DNA of 64,000 bases, taken from contig OZ244829.1 in NCBI GenBank assembly GCA_965220415.1, forward strand, positions 5,518,001 to 5,582,000. The letters are read 5' to 3'. Below are positions 52,176-61,859 of this stretch, one piece after another; within the stretch, counting starts at the first letter, position 1; every line of letters starts with the position of its first letter. This DNA is from JAJDTR01 sp965220415 (GTDB taxonomy: Bacteria; Poribacteria; WGA-4E; JAJDTR01). The position numbers were made by a program, and so were the translations under genes. The notes beneath the pieces were generated by a model. That model made no database searches. It saw nothing but the letters and a program-made list of their open reading frames with translations, and was not told where the DNA came from.

Positions 52176-53969
52176 ATGCCCAAACTTTCGGGCAGCGAAA
52201 TCATCGTAGAGTATCTGATTAAGGAAGGGGTTCCGTACGTGGCTGGCCTTCCCGGGCACGGGACGCTTGCGTTTATGGACGGGTTGCGGCGTAGAAGCGA
52301 CCGGATTAAAACCATAATGGTCCGCCACGAGCAATCCGCAGCGCATTTGGCGGACGGTTACTACCGTGTGACCGGAAAGCCAATGGCATGCTTCACTACA
52401 GTCGGTCCTGGTGCGGTCAACTCGCTCATCGGAGTCGCGACGGCATTCATGGACTCGACCGCGCTCGTTTTATTCACGGCGAACTGTCCGACGTACATGA
52501 ATGAACGGGGTGCGATGCAGGAGATTGAGCGAAACCACTGGGCGGATTTTCCCGAGGTCATCCGTCCCATCGTGAAGCGGACCTGGAACGTTACCCGCGT
52601 GGAACAACTGCTTGAGGTGCTGCCTCGCGCGTTCCGCGTTGCCACAAGTGGACGCCCCGGACCGGTGCACATCGATCTTCCCATGGATGTGCAGGCGGAA
52701 GTCATTGAGGCGACCATCCCGAATCCTAAGAAATATCGGGCAACCACCGAGGCGCACGCCAGCTCTGAAGATTTGGGCGATGCTGTCGAACTGCTGCTCT
52801 CGGCGAAGCGACCCCTTATCTTGGCTGGCGGTGGAGTGTTGCGTTCCAGAGCGACGGATGAACTCCGGGAGGTTGCCGAATTGCGGGGCATTCCTGTAGT
52901 GAGTACTTTTAATGGTAAAGGTGTCATGTCCGAAGACCACCCGCTCTGGTGCTACTTCATCGGCTTTATGGGATCCAAGTGCGGAAATGCGCTCGCGCCG
53001 TATGCCGATGTCATCCTCGCGGTCGGATGCCGGTTCGCAGAATGGACCGCCTCGTCCTACAAGGAGGGCGTGACCTTTAATGTGCCACCGACCAAAATCA
53101 TCCAGATCGACATTGACACTCGCGAGATCGCGAAAAACTATCCTGTCGAGGTAGGGCTTTTCGGGGACGCGAAATCGGTGCTGCGCGATCTAACAGAAGC
53201 GCTCCGTCCGCACGGAATTCCTGACTACACACAGACCGCCTATTTTAAGGAGATACAAGGTTACAAGGACGAATGGCACGAGGTGCTCGACGAATGGCGC
53301 GCTCCGCCGACAAATGCGTTTACCTCGGCGGGCTGTCTCGCCGAGATGCGCCAGATTCTAGATCGTGATGTCATTGTGCTAAGCGACGCGGGGCATGCTC
53401 AGGATCATCTATGGCGTGCCTTCCCGATCTACACGCCGCACACGCACGTTTCATCCGGGGGATTCTCCACAATGGGATTCACAGTCCCCGCCGCCATTGG
53501 TTGCAAACTGGCTGCCCCTCATCGCCAAGTGGTTGGGTTCATCGGAGACGGGAGTTTCCTCATGACGTGCCAAGAGCTTGCCACCGCGGTGCAATACAAT
53601 ATTCCCGTGGTCTACGTAGTGAACAACAACAACGGCTGGGTGAGTATCCGAGATCTGCAATCGGAGTGGTATGGTAAGGATGCGGTATTCGGAACGGAGT
53701 TCTTCCGTGAAGGAACGCAGGAGTTCGCCAACCCGGATTTTGTCCTTCTGGCAAAATCGTTTGGTGTGCACGCTGAGCGCGTCACGTGTCGGGAAGAGGT
53801 AGCCCCCGCAATGCAGCGAGCCTTGACGACCGGTGGTCCGGCGGTTATTGAAGTCGTGACGGAACGAGAACATCCCTATTCCGGACTGCCGTTGACCGGC
53901 TGGGCGGATTACCCTACGCCGGAATACGTCGGAAAGAAAAACGAACCTGACGAGTTATCTATCCCCTAA
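52176..53969 (+). CDS. Thiamine diphosphate-dependent enzyme, acetolactate synthase-like
   Basis: 597 residues with a strong AAGGAGG 6 bases before the ATG. The three-domain layout of the family is complete. The N-terminal PYR domain carries the catalytic Glu52 (RHEQSAAHLADGY). The middle domain has RPLILAGGGVLRS. The C-terminal PP domain has the ThDP/Mg motif GDGSFLMTCQELATA (Asp458) ending in VNNNNGW. No small subunit gene is adjacent, and the gene sits with sugar-acid genes rather than branched-chain amino acid genes, so a catabolic lyase or decarboxylase is as likely as acetolactate synthase. Cytoplasmic. It is followed 35 bases later by the amidohydrolase gene, probably in one operon. 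Confidence 0.9.
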   Translation: MPKLSGSEIIVEYLIKEGVPYVAGLPGHGTLAFMDGLRRRSDRIKTIMVRHEQSAAHLADGYYRVTGKPMACFTTVGPGAVNSLIGVATAFMDSTALVLFTANCPTYMNERGAMQEIERNHWADFPEVIRPIVKRTWNVTRVEQLLEVLPRAFRVATSGRPGPVHIDLPMDVQAEVIEATIPNPKKYRATTEAHASSEDLGDAVELLLSAKRPLILAGGGVLRSRATDELREVAELRGIPVVSTFNGKGVMSEDHPLWCYFIGFMGSKCGNALAPYADVILAVGCRFAEWTASSYKEGVTFNVPPTKIIQIDIDTREIAKNYPVEVGLFGDAKSVLRDLTEALRPHGIPDYTQTAYFKEIQGYKDEWHEVLDEWRAPPTNAFTSAGCLAEMRQILDRDVIVLSDAGHAQDHLWRAFPIYTPHTHVSSGGFSTMGFTVPAAIGCKLAAPHRQVVGFIGDGSFLMTCQELATAVQYNIPVVYVVNNNNGWVSIRDLQSEWYGKDAVFGTEFFREGTQEFANPDFVLLAKSFGVHAERVTCREEVAPAMQRALTTGGPAVIEVVTEREHPYSGLPLTGWADYPTPEYVGKKNEPDELSIP

Positions 53970-54004
53970 TACGCGATCCATACATCGAAACACGGTAACT
54001 GTCC

Positions 54005-55267
54005 ATGCCCAATTCGATATCAACACACGTTGTAATTCAAGCTGGCCGTTTGGCTGACGGTCTCGGGGGTGCGCCTAAAACCGATCAGGCAATTCTCGTG
54101 ACGGCAGATCGCATCACAGCCGTTGGTCCGAAAGAAGAGATTCAAAAACAGACACCGCCCGATGCTGAAATCATAGATCTCGGTTCTGCATGCGTCACGC
54201 CCGGTCTGATTGATGGGCACACTCACCTCAGTCTGGCGGGCGATGGTCGAAATTACGCCGAGATGTTTGCCGACACGGACGAGATGATGGTGCTCACCGG
54301 GGCTATGAACATGCAACGCCACCTCGCTGCCGGAATTACGACACTGCGCGAGCACGGCGCACGCAATAAAATAGGATTCACGCTGAAGGAAGGTCTGAGC
54401 CGAGGCTACATTCCCGGTCCCCGAATGCTGGTGAGCGGCAGGCCGATTACCTGTACGGGCGGGCACTTCCACATGTGCAACGAAGTCGCGGACGGTGAAG
54501 AGGAAATACGTCGATCGGTGCGTCGACTCGTCCACGAAGGCGCGGATTACATCAAGATCATGGCTTCCGGAGGTGGCACGGAAGGCACGATTCCCGGACT
54601 GCCGAGTTACACCACCGCGGAACTACACGCTGCTGCACATGAGGCGCATCAATTTCACCGCACGACGGCGGCGCACTGCCGCGCCAAGGAGTCGATGGAG
54701 CGAGCGGTCCAAGCTGGCATCGACCTGATGGAGCATGCTGAGTTCCTTGACCCTGATGACCAACTTCGTTTTGACCCCAAAATTGCCGAGATGATGGCAG
54801 AATCCGGCATTTGGATCAGTCCGACGCTGCAAGCATGGACACGCTATCCCCGGATTGTCGAACTCACGGCAAAACGCGATACTGGGACCATCTTGCCAGA
54901 GGAAGAAGTGGAACTGACTCAGCTAGAGGAGAAGGCTGAAATGCGATTGGACGTGATGCGTCGTACGCTCGACTACTGTCTGCAAGAACGCATTGTTCCC
55001 GGCACGGATTCCGGCGTGAATAACCTTGCTTTTGGGCACCTGGACTACGACTTGCAGTTGTTGGTCCGTGTCGGCTTCACTCCCGCGGAAGCGCTTGTAG
55101 CCGCCACGCGTATCTCCGCCGAAGCGATTGGCTTGGACGATGAAATTGGCACCGTCGAGCCTGGCAAGATTGCTGATCTTGTCGCGTTTGCAGGAGACCC
55201 GACGACGGATGTGAAGGCATTTAGCAGGGTAGTGGCGGTGTTCCAAGCAGGGCGTCGGGTGGCATGA
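54005..55267 (+). CDS. Metal-dependent amidohydrolase (imidazolonepropionase-like)
   Basis: 420 residues, 35 bases after the ThDP gene; weak Shine-Dalgarno sequence. All metal-site residues of a binuclear amidohydrolase are visible: His72 and His74 (DGHTHL), Lys184 as the carboxylated bridge (YIKIMASGGG), His224 (AAHCRA), His244 (MEHAEF) and Asp335 (PGTDSG). The N- and C-terminal beta-sandwich strands of the family are present (VIQAGRLADG, KIADLVAFAGDP). No signal peptide, unlike many prolidase-type relatives. It hydrolyses an amide or lactam-like bond in the cytoplasm; substrate unknown. The convergent PhyH gene ends 7 bases after its stop. Confidence 0.9.
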   Translation: MPNSISTHVVIQAGRLADGLGGAPKTDQAILVTADRITAVGPKEEIQKQTPPDAEIIDLGSACVTPGLIDGHTHLSLAGDGRNYAEMFADTDEMMVLTGAMNMQRHLAAGITTLREHGARNKIGFTLKEGLSRGYIPGPRMLVSGRPITCTGGHFHMCNEVADGEEEIRRSVRRLVHEGADYIKIMASGGGTEGTIPGLPSYTTAELHAAAHEAHQFHRTTAAHCRAKESMERAVQAGIDLMEHAEFLDPDDQLRFDPKIAEMMAESGIWISPTLQAWTRYPRIVELTAKRDTGTILPEEEVELTQLEEKAEMRLDVMRRTLDYCLQERIVPGTDSGVNNLAFGHLDYDLQLLVRVGFTPAEALVAATRISAEAIGLDDEIGTVEPGKIADLVAFAGDPTTDVKAFSRVVAVFQAGRRVA

Positions 55268-55274
55268 ACCTACT

Positions 55275-56135
55275 TTAAGGCTTTCCCCGCATCTCGTCAT
55301 TCCAGCGATCCAATCCTAACAGCTTTCGTCCCAACGGCGTCAAATTAGCTGTATTACCAGTGTCGTGCTCTTTCTCTTTGCGACTCAGATCGCTACTCCC
55401 TCCGGTGCCTGCTAACCGGTTCTGCCACGCATGGATTCGCTGAGCGCGCGCCTCCTCGTCCTCCTCTTGAGCGAGGTGCATCGTAATGTACTGTACCAAC
55501 CGAGGCCGGTCCGCGGTATTCAACCCGGCCCCATGAGGCAGGGCGCCGCTCCAGATGATTAAATCGCCTGCTTTTCCGGGTATCGGCTCGGCGCCCAAGC
55601 TCATTAAATCCTGTTTGCGCGGGTCCGCGTCCGGCGGTAAACTCTTCACCCAAGACTCAAGCCGGCGGTGAAATCCGGGCACGCAAGTAAATGCCCCTTG
55701 GTTGGCTGCGGTATCGGTCAAATAGAGAACGCCCTGAATCATGCGGTACGGCGGAAGCAGCGAAGATATATCCCAGTGCAACGCCATTGGACCGACCATT
55801 GACGGTACATAGTCGGGTGGACGAATGGGTGGACTCATACTCACCCTGTCAAAACTCACCCACAGCTTCTCCGTGCCGCGCAGCTCCGAATATGCTTGAT
55901 GGATCCGCGGGTATTGACGGTTATCCCAAAGCGCCTGATGTTGGTAGATTTCAACCATGATCTGCGGGCGCGGAGGGTGCGGATACCAGGTATTCGGGTC
56001 ATCCGCGTCCATTTCTAGGAACTCCCAAATGGCCTCTTCGCATGCCTTGAGGTTCTCTGGCGGGACAGCCTCGTGGAGCACCACATATCCATTTTCATTC
56101 CAAAAATCGTGATCTTCCGAACTTAAAACTGCCAT
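55275..56135 (-). CDS. PhyH-family Fe(II)/2-oxoglutarate dioxygenase
   Basis: 286 residues from the ATG at 56135, chosen because GAGGGAA lies 5 bases upstream. A longer in-frame start at 56294 would add 53 residues that look like translated leader rather than protein. Fold markers: FWNENGYVVLHEAVPPENL, metal motif LHWDIS (His120, Asp122), the turn VPGFHRRLE in place of GSHR, and distal His in LPHGAGLN. Arg in RPRLVQYITMH fits 2-oxoglutarate. Transcribed against its neighbours, converging on the amidohydrolase gene. It is the sixth PhyH gene of the window and not a close copy of the others. Confidence 0.88.
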   Translation of the reverse strand: MAVLSSEDHDFWNENGYVVLHEAVPPENLKACEEAIWEFLEMDADDPNTWYPHPPRPQIMVEIYQHQALWDNRQYPRIHQAYSELRGTEKLWVSFDRVSMSPPIRPPDYVPSMVGPMALHWDISSLLPPYRMIQGVLYLTDTAANQGAFTCVPGFHRRLESWVKSLPPDADPRKQDLMSLGAEPIPGKAGDLIIWSGALPHGAGLNTADRPRLVQYITMHLAQEEDEEARAQRIHAWQNRLAGTGGSSDLSRKEKEHDTGNTANLTPLGRKLLGLDRWNDEMRGKP

Positions 56136-56431
56136 AGTTTTCCCTCGGCGCATCGGAACGCGTTTGTCCAAGGATATTCCTACGTCATGAATTCGCTCTG
56201 TGCGCTGTGCACGCGAATCAGTTCCACCTTGTGCAAATGCGCTTCCTTGTTTAGTATAAACCAACAGCGATATGGATGCAAGCGCACAACCCACTTGCGA
56301 ATCCGCACCATTTCCTAAGCTTTGCGATCCGTCTTTTGTATTGACGCCTCCGAGCCTTTCTGCTAAAATCGCAGTGCGTTGATACGTTACCTATTTGACC
56401 GTTAGAACCCGTTCACGTCTAGGATGTGCCG

Positions 56432-57499
56432 ATGGCGTATTCAATTCTTGGTTGGGGAGAACCGTTGGTGGAGGTAAGAACGGAACATCTTCCCGAAGCG
56501 ATGATTCTGGATGCACAGGATAATCCTGGAAACCTCGATTTCGCCGCACACAGTCTCGTCCGAGACGGCTCGGCCGGTTTCTCCGGTGACATTCTGAACG
56601 CGGCAAATGCCGCCAAGCATGTCTTGGCGGGTGACAGCCCACGTAATCTAACAGGTTTGATAACGGCGGTGGGAGACGACGCCTGTGCCTGTTCGATGCA
56701 GTTTATCGAATGGCTGGAGCGCCATGGGATTGATTCGAATGATGTTCGGCGCGCAGGTCATAGCCATATGGGAGCCTATTTCGAGGGGTATCGCGACGAA
56801 CTGGGTTCGTTTCCGTATGCGCGATCCGGCGCGGCATTTGAAAGTCTGACCGAGCTACAGGTCTCCGATGCCATACGGAGACACGAATCGAATCGCGTTG
56901 GTCTAATTATTACCGGGATTACTCATGCTAGAACGAAAGACCGAAATAGAGTCGCTGATGCGCTAGAGCGCGCCAAACTCCAAGGCGTAGCGACATTTTA
57001 TGCCGTGAATTTTCGGATGTCGCTCTGGGGAGCTCGAGACGACGAGGCGAGGACGAATGCTAGGATAGGTTTCCGCGCGGTTGCACCTTACATTGATTTC
57101 TGTTCCCTGGGAAAGGAAGAGGCAGAAATCATCTTGGAGAGAGAAATACACGAGACGTCTAGGTCAAAGCGCGAAGCGGCTGAATCCGTGCTGGAAATGG
57201 GCATTAGACACGGCGTAGCGTTGACGGGTTATCCGGAAGCGCACATGGCTTTCCGGTCGGGAAAGAAGGTGCTCAGCATTGAGCGCTCCGCACCAAAAAA
57301 TGAACTGACAGGGGTGAACACAACGGGTGCGGGCGACAACCTCACGGGCGCGTTTGCCGCGTTGTATTTGATTAGCAAGGATATCTCGGCATCATTTGAG
57401 GAAGCGTGTCGGATCGCGGAAATGAGTACCACCGTGGAAGGCGGAATCTACCATCCTCCCGCATCCGAGATTGAGCATAGCTTAAGTAAAGTGCGTTGA
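56432..57499 (+). CDS. PfkB-family sugar kinase
   Basis: 355 residues from the ATG at 56432, which has AGGA 7 bases upstream; a GTG at 56426 is in frame but worse placed. The N-terminal substrate side shows GWGEPLVEV and GDILNAANAAKHV, as in 2-keto-3-deoxygluconate kinases. The C-terminal signature reads NTTGAGDNLTGAF, with the catalytic base Asp302; the usual Asp at the start of the motif is Asn. Placed just upstream of an enolase-superfamily gene, it fits phosphorylation of a keto-deoxy sugar acid formed by a dehydratase. Cytoplasmic. The specificity is inferred from context only. Confidence 0.85.
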   Translation: MAYSILGWGEPLVEVRTEHLPEAMILDAQDNPGNLDFAAHSLVRDGSAGFSGDILNAANAAKHVLAGDSPRNLTGLITAVGDDACACSMQFIEWLERHGIDSNDVRRAGHSHMGAYFEGYRDELGSFPYARSGAAFESLTELQVSDAIRRHESNRVGLIITGITHARTKDRNRVADALERAKLQGVATFYAVNFRMSLWGARDDEARTNARIGFRAVAPYIDFCSLGKEEAEIILEREIHETSRSKREAAESVLEMGIRHGVALTGYPEAHMAFRSGKKVLSIERSAPKNELTGVNTTGAGDNLTGAFAALYLISKDISASFEEACRIAEMSTTVEGGIYHPPASEIEHSLSKVR

Positions 57500-57595
57500 A
57501 CTTTAAGGCCTGTCCCGACCAACCGATTCCAGCATAACGCACTGCACGTTGACACACAACCTTGGTCTCGCGACGGGGATCGCCAATCGGTGCCA

Positions 57596-58843
57596 ATGAT
57601 GAAAGTCAAGAACGTCGAAATGCTGGCGCTCAACATTCCGTTCTACTGCGATCGCGTGAAGATGCATATGCACCGCGCCTTGACGCATAGCGAGCGTCTG
57701 TACGTGTACCGGCTTGAGTTAGACAACGGTGTAATCGGGTACGGCGAAAGTTCGGAAAATGAAACTGGGAACATCGAGCGGATTCTTGGAAACAATCCAT
57801 TCGCGTTCGTGCAAGACGAGACAGTCGGATTCGGACTCCAGATGGCACTGGTTGACGCAGCGGGAAAAGCAGTCGAGGTGCCCGCTTATCAACTGCTTGG
57901 CGGTAAAGTTCGAGATCGATGCCCAATCTCGTGGTGGTCGATCGATATGCCGCCCGAGGATTGGGTGGAAGAAGCGCTGGAATCGGTCCGGCGCGGATAT
58001 ACGTCGATTAAACTGAAAGCACGTCCATGGTGGGACATATTCGCCCAAGTGGACGCGCTCGCGCAGGCAGTGCCGCAAAACTACCGGTTCTATATTGATT
58101 TCAACGCCTTCCTCCTCACGAAAGATTTTGCCATTCCGATACTGAAGCGCTTGGATGCCTGCTCCAACGTCGCCTACTACGAAAGCCCGTTTTGGCTGCG
58201 TACCGACATCGAGGGAGCGAAGCATCTGCGGAACGTGGTGGAGAACCCGATTATCGATCATTTCAGAGAGTCGTATCTTCACTCTGGCGCCGGTGATGGA
58301 TTTGTCGTTGGCGGCGGTGCCACGGAGGTGCGGCGAAAGGGTGCGTTATGTGCATCATTCGACAAACCCTTCTGGATGCAAATGGTCGGGAGCGGCATTA
58401 CGACTGCGTATGCCGTGCATATCGGCGCTGTACAAACCCATGCGCGTTTGCCTGCCATCACCGCTCATGAACTGTGGGAACACGATCTGTTGAAGGAGCG
58501 ACTGGATGTAGAGGACGGGAGCATTCGGGTGCCCGAAAGGCCGGGTTTGGGAATCGAAGTTGATGAGTCCGCGTTGGAACGCTTTTGTGTCGAACCGGAT
58601 GCACCGACGCCTCAAGACCTGTTTCGGAGAGAACGGCGAATCTGTCGAATCCATATACCAAATGAGAATGGCGGAGAAACAATGCATGATTTTACGGGCG
58701 AGGACGTCTACGCGCCCGCATACAGCGAAGGGGACTACCCGGGATTTGTCCCCGGCGTTTGGCTGGAGATAATTGAGGATGATGGCACGGACAAATTCGA
58801 TGCGTCTTATGAACGTACGGTTAACAAAGCGTTGCAACAATAG
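57596..58843 (+). CDS. Enolase-superfamily (mandelate racemase type) enzyme, sugar-acid dehydratase or racemase
   Basis: 415 residues; the start is at ATG 57596 or the adjacent ATG 57599, with no strong Shine-Dalgarno sequence. The catalytic K-x-K is present (SIKLKARPW, Lys139 and Lys141). The metal ligands appear as Asp168 (YIDFNAF), Glu196 (YYESPF) and Asp221 (IDHFRE). The capping domain has the typical ALVDAAGKAVEVPAYQLLGGK. A C-terminal extension of about 70 residues (IHIPNENGGETMHDFTGED onward) goes beyond the usual barrel. It follows the PfkB gene by under 100 bases on the same strand, fitting a dehydratase-kinase pair. Confidence 0.85.
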   Translation: MMKVKNVEMLALNIPFYCDRVKMHMHRALTHSERLYVYRLELDNGVIGYGESSENETGNIERILGNNPFAFVQDETVGFGLQMALVDAAGKAVEVPAYQLLGGKVRDRCPISWWSIDMPPEDWVEEALESVRRGYTSIKLKARPWWDIFAQVDALAQAVPQNYRFYIDFNAFLLTKDFAIPILKRLDACSNVAYYESPFWLRTDIEGAKHLRNVVENPIIDHFRESYLHSGAGDGFVVGGGATEVRRKGALCASFDKPFWMQMVGSGITTAYAVHIGAVQTHARLPAITAHELWEHDLLKERLDVEDGSIRVPERPGLGIEVDESALERFCVEPDAPTPQDLFRRERRICRIHIPNENGGETMHDFTGEDVYAPAYSEGDYPGFVPGVWLEIIEDDGTDKFDASYERTVNKALQQ

Positions 58844-59073
58844 CAACCAAATCTAGACAGAACTCACACGTATGATAACCCCAGTGCATCGAAGTGGAGA
58901 TTCAGAGCGCGTAATGTGCGATCCGAAACCAGATTTTTTACGAATTACGCATCACGCATTACTCTACGCATGTTCCATTTACTTTGAGTCGGTGCAACGT
59001 GCGCAATTTCCACGAGTATAGTATTGTGTGAGGTGTGGAGGCGCACGTCAGATGATGGAGGGAGATTAAGGCA

Positions 59074-60447
59074 ATGAATGTCTGGATGGATGTCATGCGA
59101 GATCTTGAACACCTGCTTGACGACTACGAGCGATTGTTTGATGCTTGGGAGGCCGGGGGTGTGTCCGGGCTGGTGGTTGGCTCGATGAACTTTAATGCCC
59201 CGAAACTGGTTCCGGGGCAGCGCACCGTGGCAGGAGTTACGGATCGGACGCCCATCCCTACCTTTGACCTGAATCCAGACGTCTACCGTCGCTTGGGCGT
59301 GGAAGTGCCCTCTTCTCCCCAGGGGCGATTGATTGAAAAGCGCCCACAGGTTGACGACATGCTGACTGCCGCAAAGGAGCGAGGCTGGACGGTTTGGATC
59401 TTTCGGCCGTATTCCGGGGAAGGTAAGGGCGGGAGCGGACACCAACTCACCGACGAAGCTAGCCGCATGGCAAGATGTGCCCGCATGATTGACACATTGG
59501 AACACTATCCCATGGTGGACGGGGGCATAATGGATGGGCCGGAATGGGGTTATGAGATTGCGCCGCATCACCTCGATCGACGCTCCTATATCTTTGACGA
59601 CCTGCCCGATTCTGTCGCATCGAAATGTGCCGCGTTGGGATACGACTACCCCGCACTCGTTGCCGCGAAAGATCGATTATATCAGCGCTTCCATTCGCTG
59701 ACTCCGTCCCGATTGGAGTTGCATGCTTCAGGAGGTTTGCTCGGAGCCTTTCAGTTGCTTGGCGGCGATCCCGATCTTATGGCATGGCTTGAGTTTCGCG
59801 TGGATGCGGTAACAGATTACGTTCGGAACGTACGAGAGTGTGTGGACGCCGAGGGGAACCGCCCGGTGAAACTGGGTCTCGGCATGCGCTCGGCGGCGTT
59901 TGCGCCGTTGTGCGGCTCTGACTTCGTGCGCATTGCCGAGTTCATGGATATCTTGTTGCCCAAACACTACTTCTGGAATCGCGGGTTCGACGGAATGGTT
60001 GGCACGGTTTACCGTTATGTCGAAACACTTACCGATTGGAACCCCGGGCTAAGCGATGCAGACGCGCTGGCAGTGGTGAATTCGGTATTCGGCTTGGAAC
60101 TGCCTCATGTGACCTGCCGGAGCGATCTTGAAGATGCGTTTTCCGTTGAATTCTTTGAGGAGGTTGTGACTGGGGAAACGCGGAGGGCGTTGGCAGCCGT
60201 GGATGACCCGGATCGGATTGTGCCATGGGTTGATACGGGGCGCAGTCCCCATGACGGAGATCCAATGTCGCCGGGTCACTTGCGGCAACTATTGAAAACA
60301 GCCGAGAGCGCCGGTTTGCGACACTTCTTGTACCATCATCACAGTAACCTGACTGCCGGAGAATGGGCGGTTATCAGCGAAATGTGCGGTGAGAAGTGGA
60401 ATCCGCTGAAAACTGACTATCGTCCGCCCGATGAACTAGTCATGTAG
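59074..60447 (+). CDS. Conserved-looking protein of unknown function, possible TIM-barrel hydrolase
   Basis: 457 residues, with GGAGGGAG and AAGG upstream of the ATG. No signal peptide and no membrane helix. I do not recognise a family with certainty. Features seen: alternating strand-helix pattern with acidic residues at strand ends (HYPMVDGGIMDGPEWGYE, MDILLPKHYFWNRGFDGMVG, IVPWVDTGRSPHDGD and FLYHHHSNLTAGEWAVI). This is like putative glycoside hydrolase-like TIM barrels in related genomes. The paired acidic residues in DGPEWG could be catalytic. It sits in the sugar-acid gene region but is separated from its neighbours by more than 200 bases on each side. Confidence 0.6.
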   Translation: MNVWMDVMRDLEHLLDDYERLFDAWEAGGVSGLVVGSMNFNAPKLVPGQRTVAGVTDRTPIPTFDLNPDVYRRLGVEVPSSPQGRLIEKRPQVDDMLTAAKERGWTVWIFRPYSGEGKGGSGHQLTDEASRMARCARMIDTLEHYPMVDGGIMDGPEWGYEIAPHHLDRRSYIFDDLPDSVASKCAALGYDYPALVAAKDRLYQRFHSLTPSRLELHASGGLLGAFQLLGGDPDLMAWLEFRVDAVTDYVRNVRECVDAEGNRPVKLGLGMRSAAFAPLCGSDFVRIAEFMDILLPKHYFWNRGFDGMVGTVYRYVETLTDWNPGLSDADALAVVNSVFGLELPHVTCRSDLEDAFSVEFFEEVVTGETRRALAAVDDPDRIVPWVDTGRSPHDGDPMSPGHLRQLLKTAESAGLRHFLYHHHSNLTAGEWAVISEMCGEKWNPLKTDYRPPDELVM

Positions 60448-60538
60448 CGATTCGAATTTGCTGTAACGAATTGCCCGTTGTCGCTACAACGAGTACTGCA
60501 GGACGATGACTGTAAACCGGCGATGGCGATTTCTCGAC

Positions 60539-60702
60539 TATACTCCGCGCTGTCAGAAATTGCGTCTTCTGTAGGAGCGATCTCCAGGTCGCGACCCTTG
60601 TACGAGGGAACTCCGATACCCGACCTGCTGGTGCTACGTAAGTCCTATTAGAACCAATTATCATTGGAAAAGAAAGCGCAATAATACCCAACGCAAAGTA
60701 TA
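60539..60702. repeat. MITE-4, empty copy
   Basis: 164 bp with TATACT and AGTATA ends. It is near-identical to 15101-15337 but without the R37 pair; its GTAGGAGCG hairpin (60571-60595) is intact. Confidence 0.8.
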
Positions 60703-60837
60703 TCTACTCTGCCTATTTTACGTGTGGGTGTAGGTAATGTCGCTCGATGCGCAGTAACAAAAGGGTTGGGACACCCAACCCCTACGGATTGGACTATACC
60801 GCACATCAAATTAGGAAGGAAAGTATGAAGACACGTC

Positions 60838-60860
60838 GTAGGGGCGGGGTTTCCCCGCCC
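60838..60860. repeat. GTAGG-headed GC-rich hairpin
   Basis: GGGCGGGG (60842-60849) and CCCCGCCC (60853-60860) pair perfectly around TTT, preceded by GTAGG. REP-like. Confidence 0.65.
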
Positions 60861-60945
60861 AAGCTGTATACAAATCGGGATGCTTTGCCCAATTTGTTTA
60901 GATAAGAACCCCTGTTAGCGCACGCCCCCCAACTAACTTATAACT

Positions 60946-61113
60946 TAGAGCCTGATTGAAAAGTACATTTGTAGGGTGCGATCAAAGGAGCGAAAAGTGA
61001 CTGCGATAGAGATCCCCTGCGCACCAGCCTTTAAAAGCACCGGCGGGGCGGAAGGTAATAACACTCCAAACCTCCAAAAATGATTTTCCATTGACTTTTC
61101 AAACAGGTTCTTA
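60946..61113. repeat. MITE-1 copy adjoining the RraA gene
   Basis: TTAGAGCCTGATTGAAAA to TTTTCAAACAGGTTCTTAA. The right end is followed by AAGGAGAG, the Shine-Dalgarno sequence of the RraA gene, so the element forms the whole upstream region of that gene. Confidence 0.8.
60980..61016 (+). repeat. R37 element
   Basis: 37 bp in the MITE-1 hairpin, at the same point as 23924-23960 but with a different middle (AAAGGAGCGAAAAGTGACTG). Confidence 0.8.
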
Positions 61114-61130
61114 ACAAGGAGAGAAACTTA

Positions 61131-61802
61131 ATGTCGGATAAAAGCATTGAAATTATTGAGAAACTCAAGGAGTTCGATTCACCGACGGTTTTTAACGCAA
61201 TGGTCGAAAAACTGGGACTTCCCAATCTTGACTACACCAGCCACGAAATCCGCTATCTGTCGCCGGAGTTTGGGACAGTAGTCGGTTACGCCGTGACTGC
61301 CGAGATTACAACCAATGATCCTGACTCGCCGAGGATTGAATGGATTGATTTCTACGAACACATGAATGACCAAGAGGCGCCTTTTTTTACCGTTATGAAA
61401 GATGTCGACTCGCATCCCGGGCGGGGCGCGGGCTTCGGTGACGGAATGGCAAGGTTGTATAAACGCCTTGGTGCGGCCGGCGCGATACTCGATGGCAGCG
61501 TGCGAGACTTGGCGGGCATTCGCGCGGTCGGGTTACCGATTTGGGGATGGGGCTGCGTACCCGGTCACGGGGTTTTTAACCTGACGCGTTTTAACGAGCC
61601 GGTCACCGTTGGTCAAACACGAATCAAACCCGGAGATCTTATTGTCGCAGACGCGGATGGGTGTGTGCGCGTTCCAACCGAACATGCCGAAGACATCCTG
61701 CGCGTAGCCGGTGAAGTGCGAGCAAACGAAGCGGCTGTATTCGGCTTTTACGATGCTCCCGACTTTTCTATGGATAAACTACGTGAGAGGTTCAAGCGGT
61801 AA
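61131..61802 (+). CDS. RraA-family protein (possible keto-acid aldolase)
   Basis: 223 residues, with AAGGAGAG about 7 bases before the ATG. The RraA/HMG aldolase fold is shown by FDSPTVFNAM at the N-terminus and the phosphate/keto-acid loop GFGDGMARLYKRLGAAG, followed by GAILDGSVRDLAGIRAVGLPIW, which holds the conserved R-D pair. KPGDLIVADADGCVRVP is the usual C-terminal signature. Family members either bind RNase E (RraA) or cleave 4-hydroxy-4-methyl-2-oxoglutarate and related acids. With a dehydratase gene 57 bases downstream, the aldolase role is favoured. Its upstream region is a MITE-1, which may provide the promoter. Confidence 0.87.
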   Translation: MSDKSIEIIEKLKEFDSPTVFNAMVEKLGLPNLDYTSHEIRYLSPEFGTVVGYAVTAEITTNDPDSPRIEWIDFYEHMNDQEAPFFTVMKDVDSHPGRGAGFGDGMARLYKRLGAAGAILDGSVRDLAGIRAVGLPIWGWGCVPGHGVFNLTRFNEPVTVGQTRIKPGDLIVADADGCVRVPTEHAEDILRVAGEVRANEAAVFGFYDAPDFSMDKLRERFKR

Positions 61803-61859
61803 AGGAGATTAAAGCGATCCTTCCTGTAACACCATGGATTAAGCTAGAGGACTCCTAGA

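Larger units (their letters stand above)
60448..61130. other. Intergenic region with MITE-4, a GC hairpin and MITE-1
   Basis: In order: MITE-4 (60539-60702), a strong GTAGG-headed hairpin (60838-60860), and MITE-1 (60946-61113) whose right end lies directly against the Shine-Dalgarno sequence of the RraA gene. No gene is supported. Confidence 0.6.
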
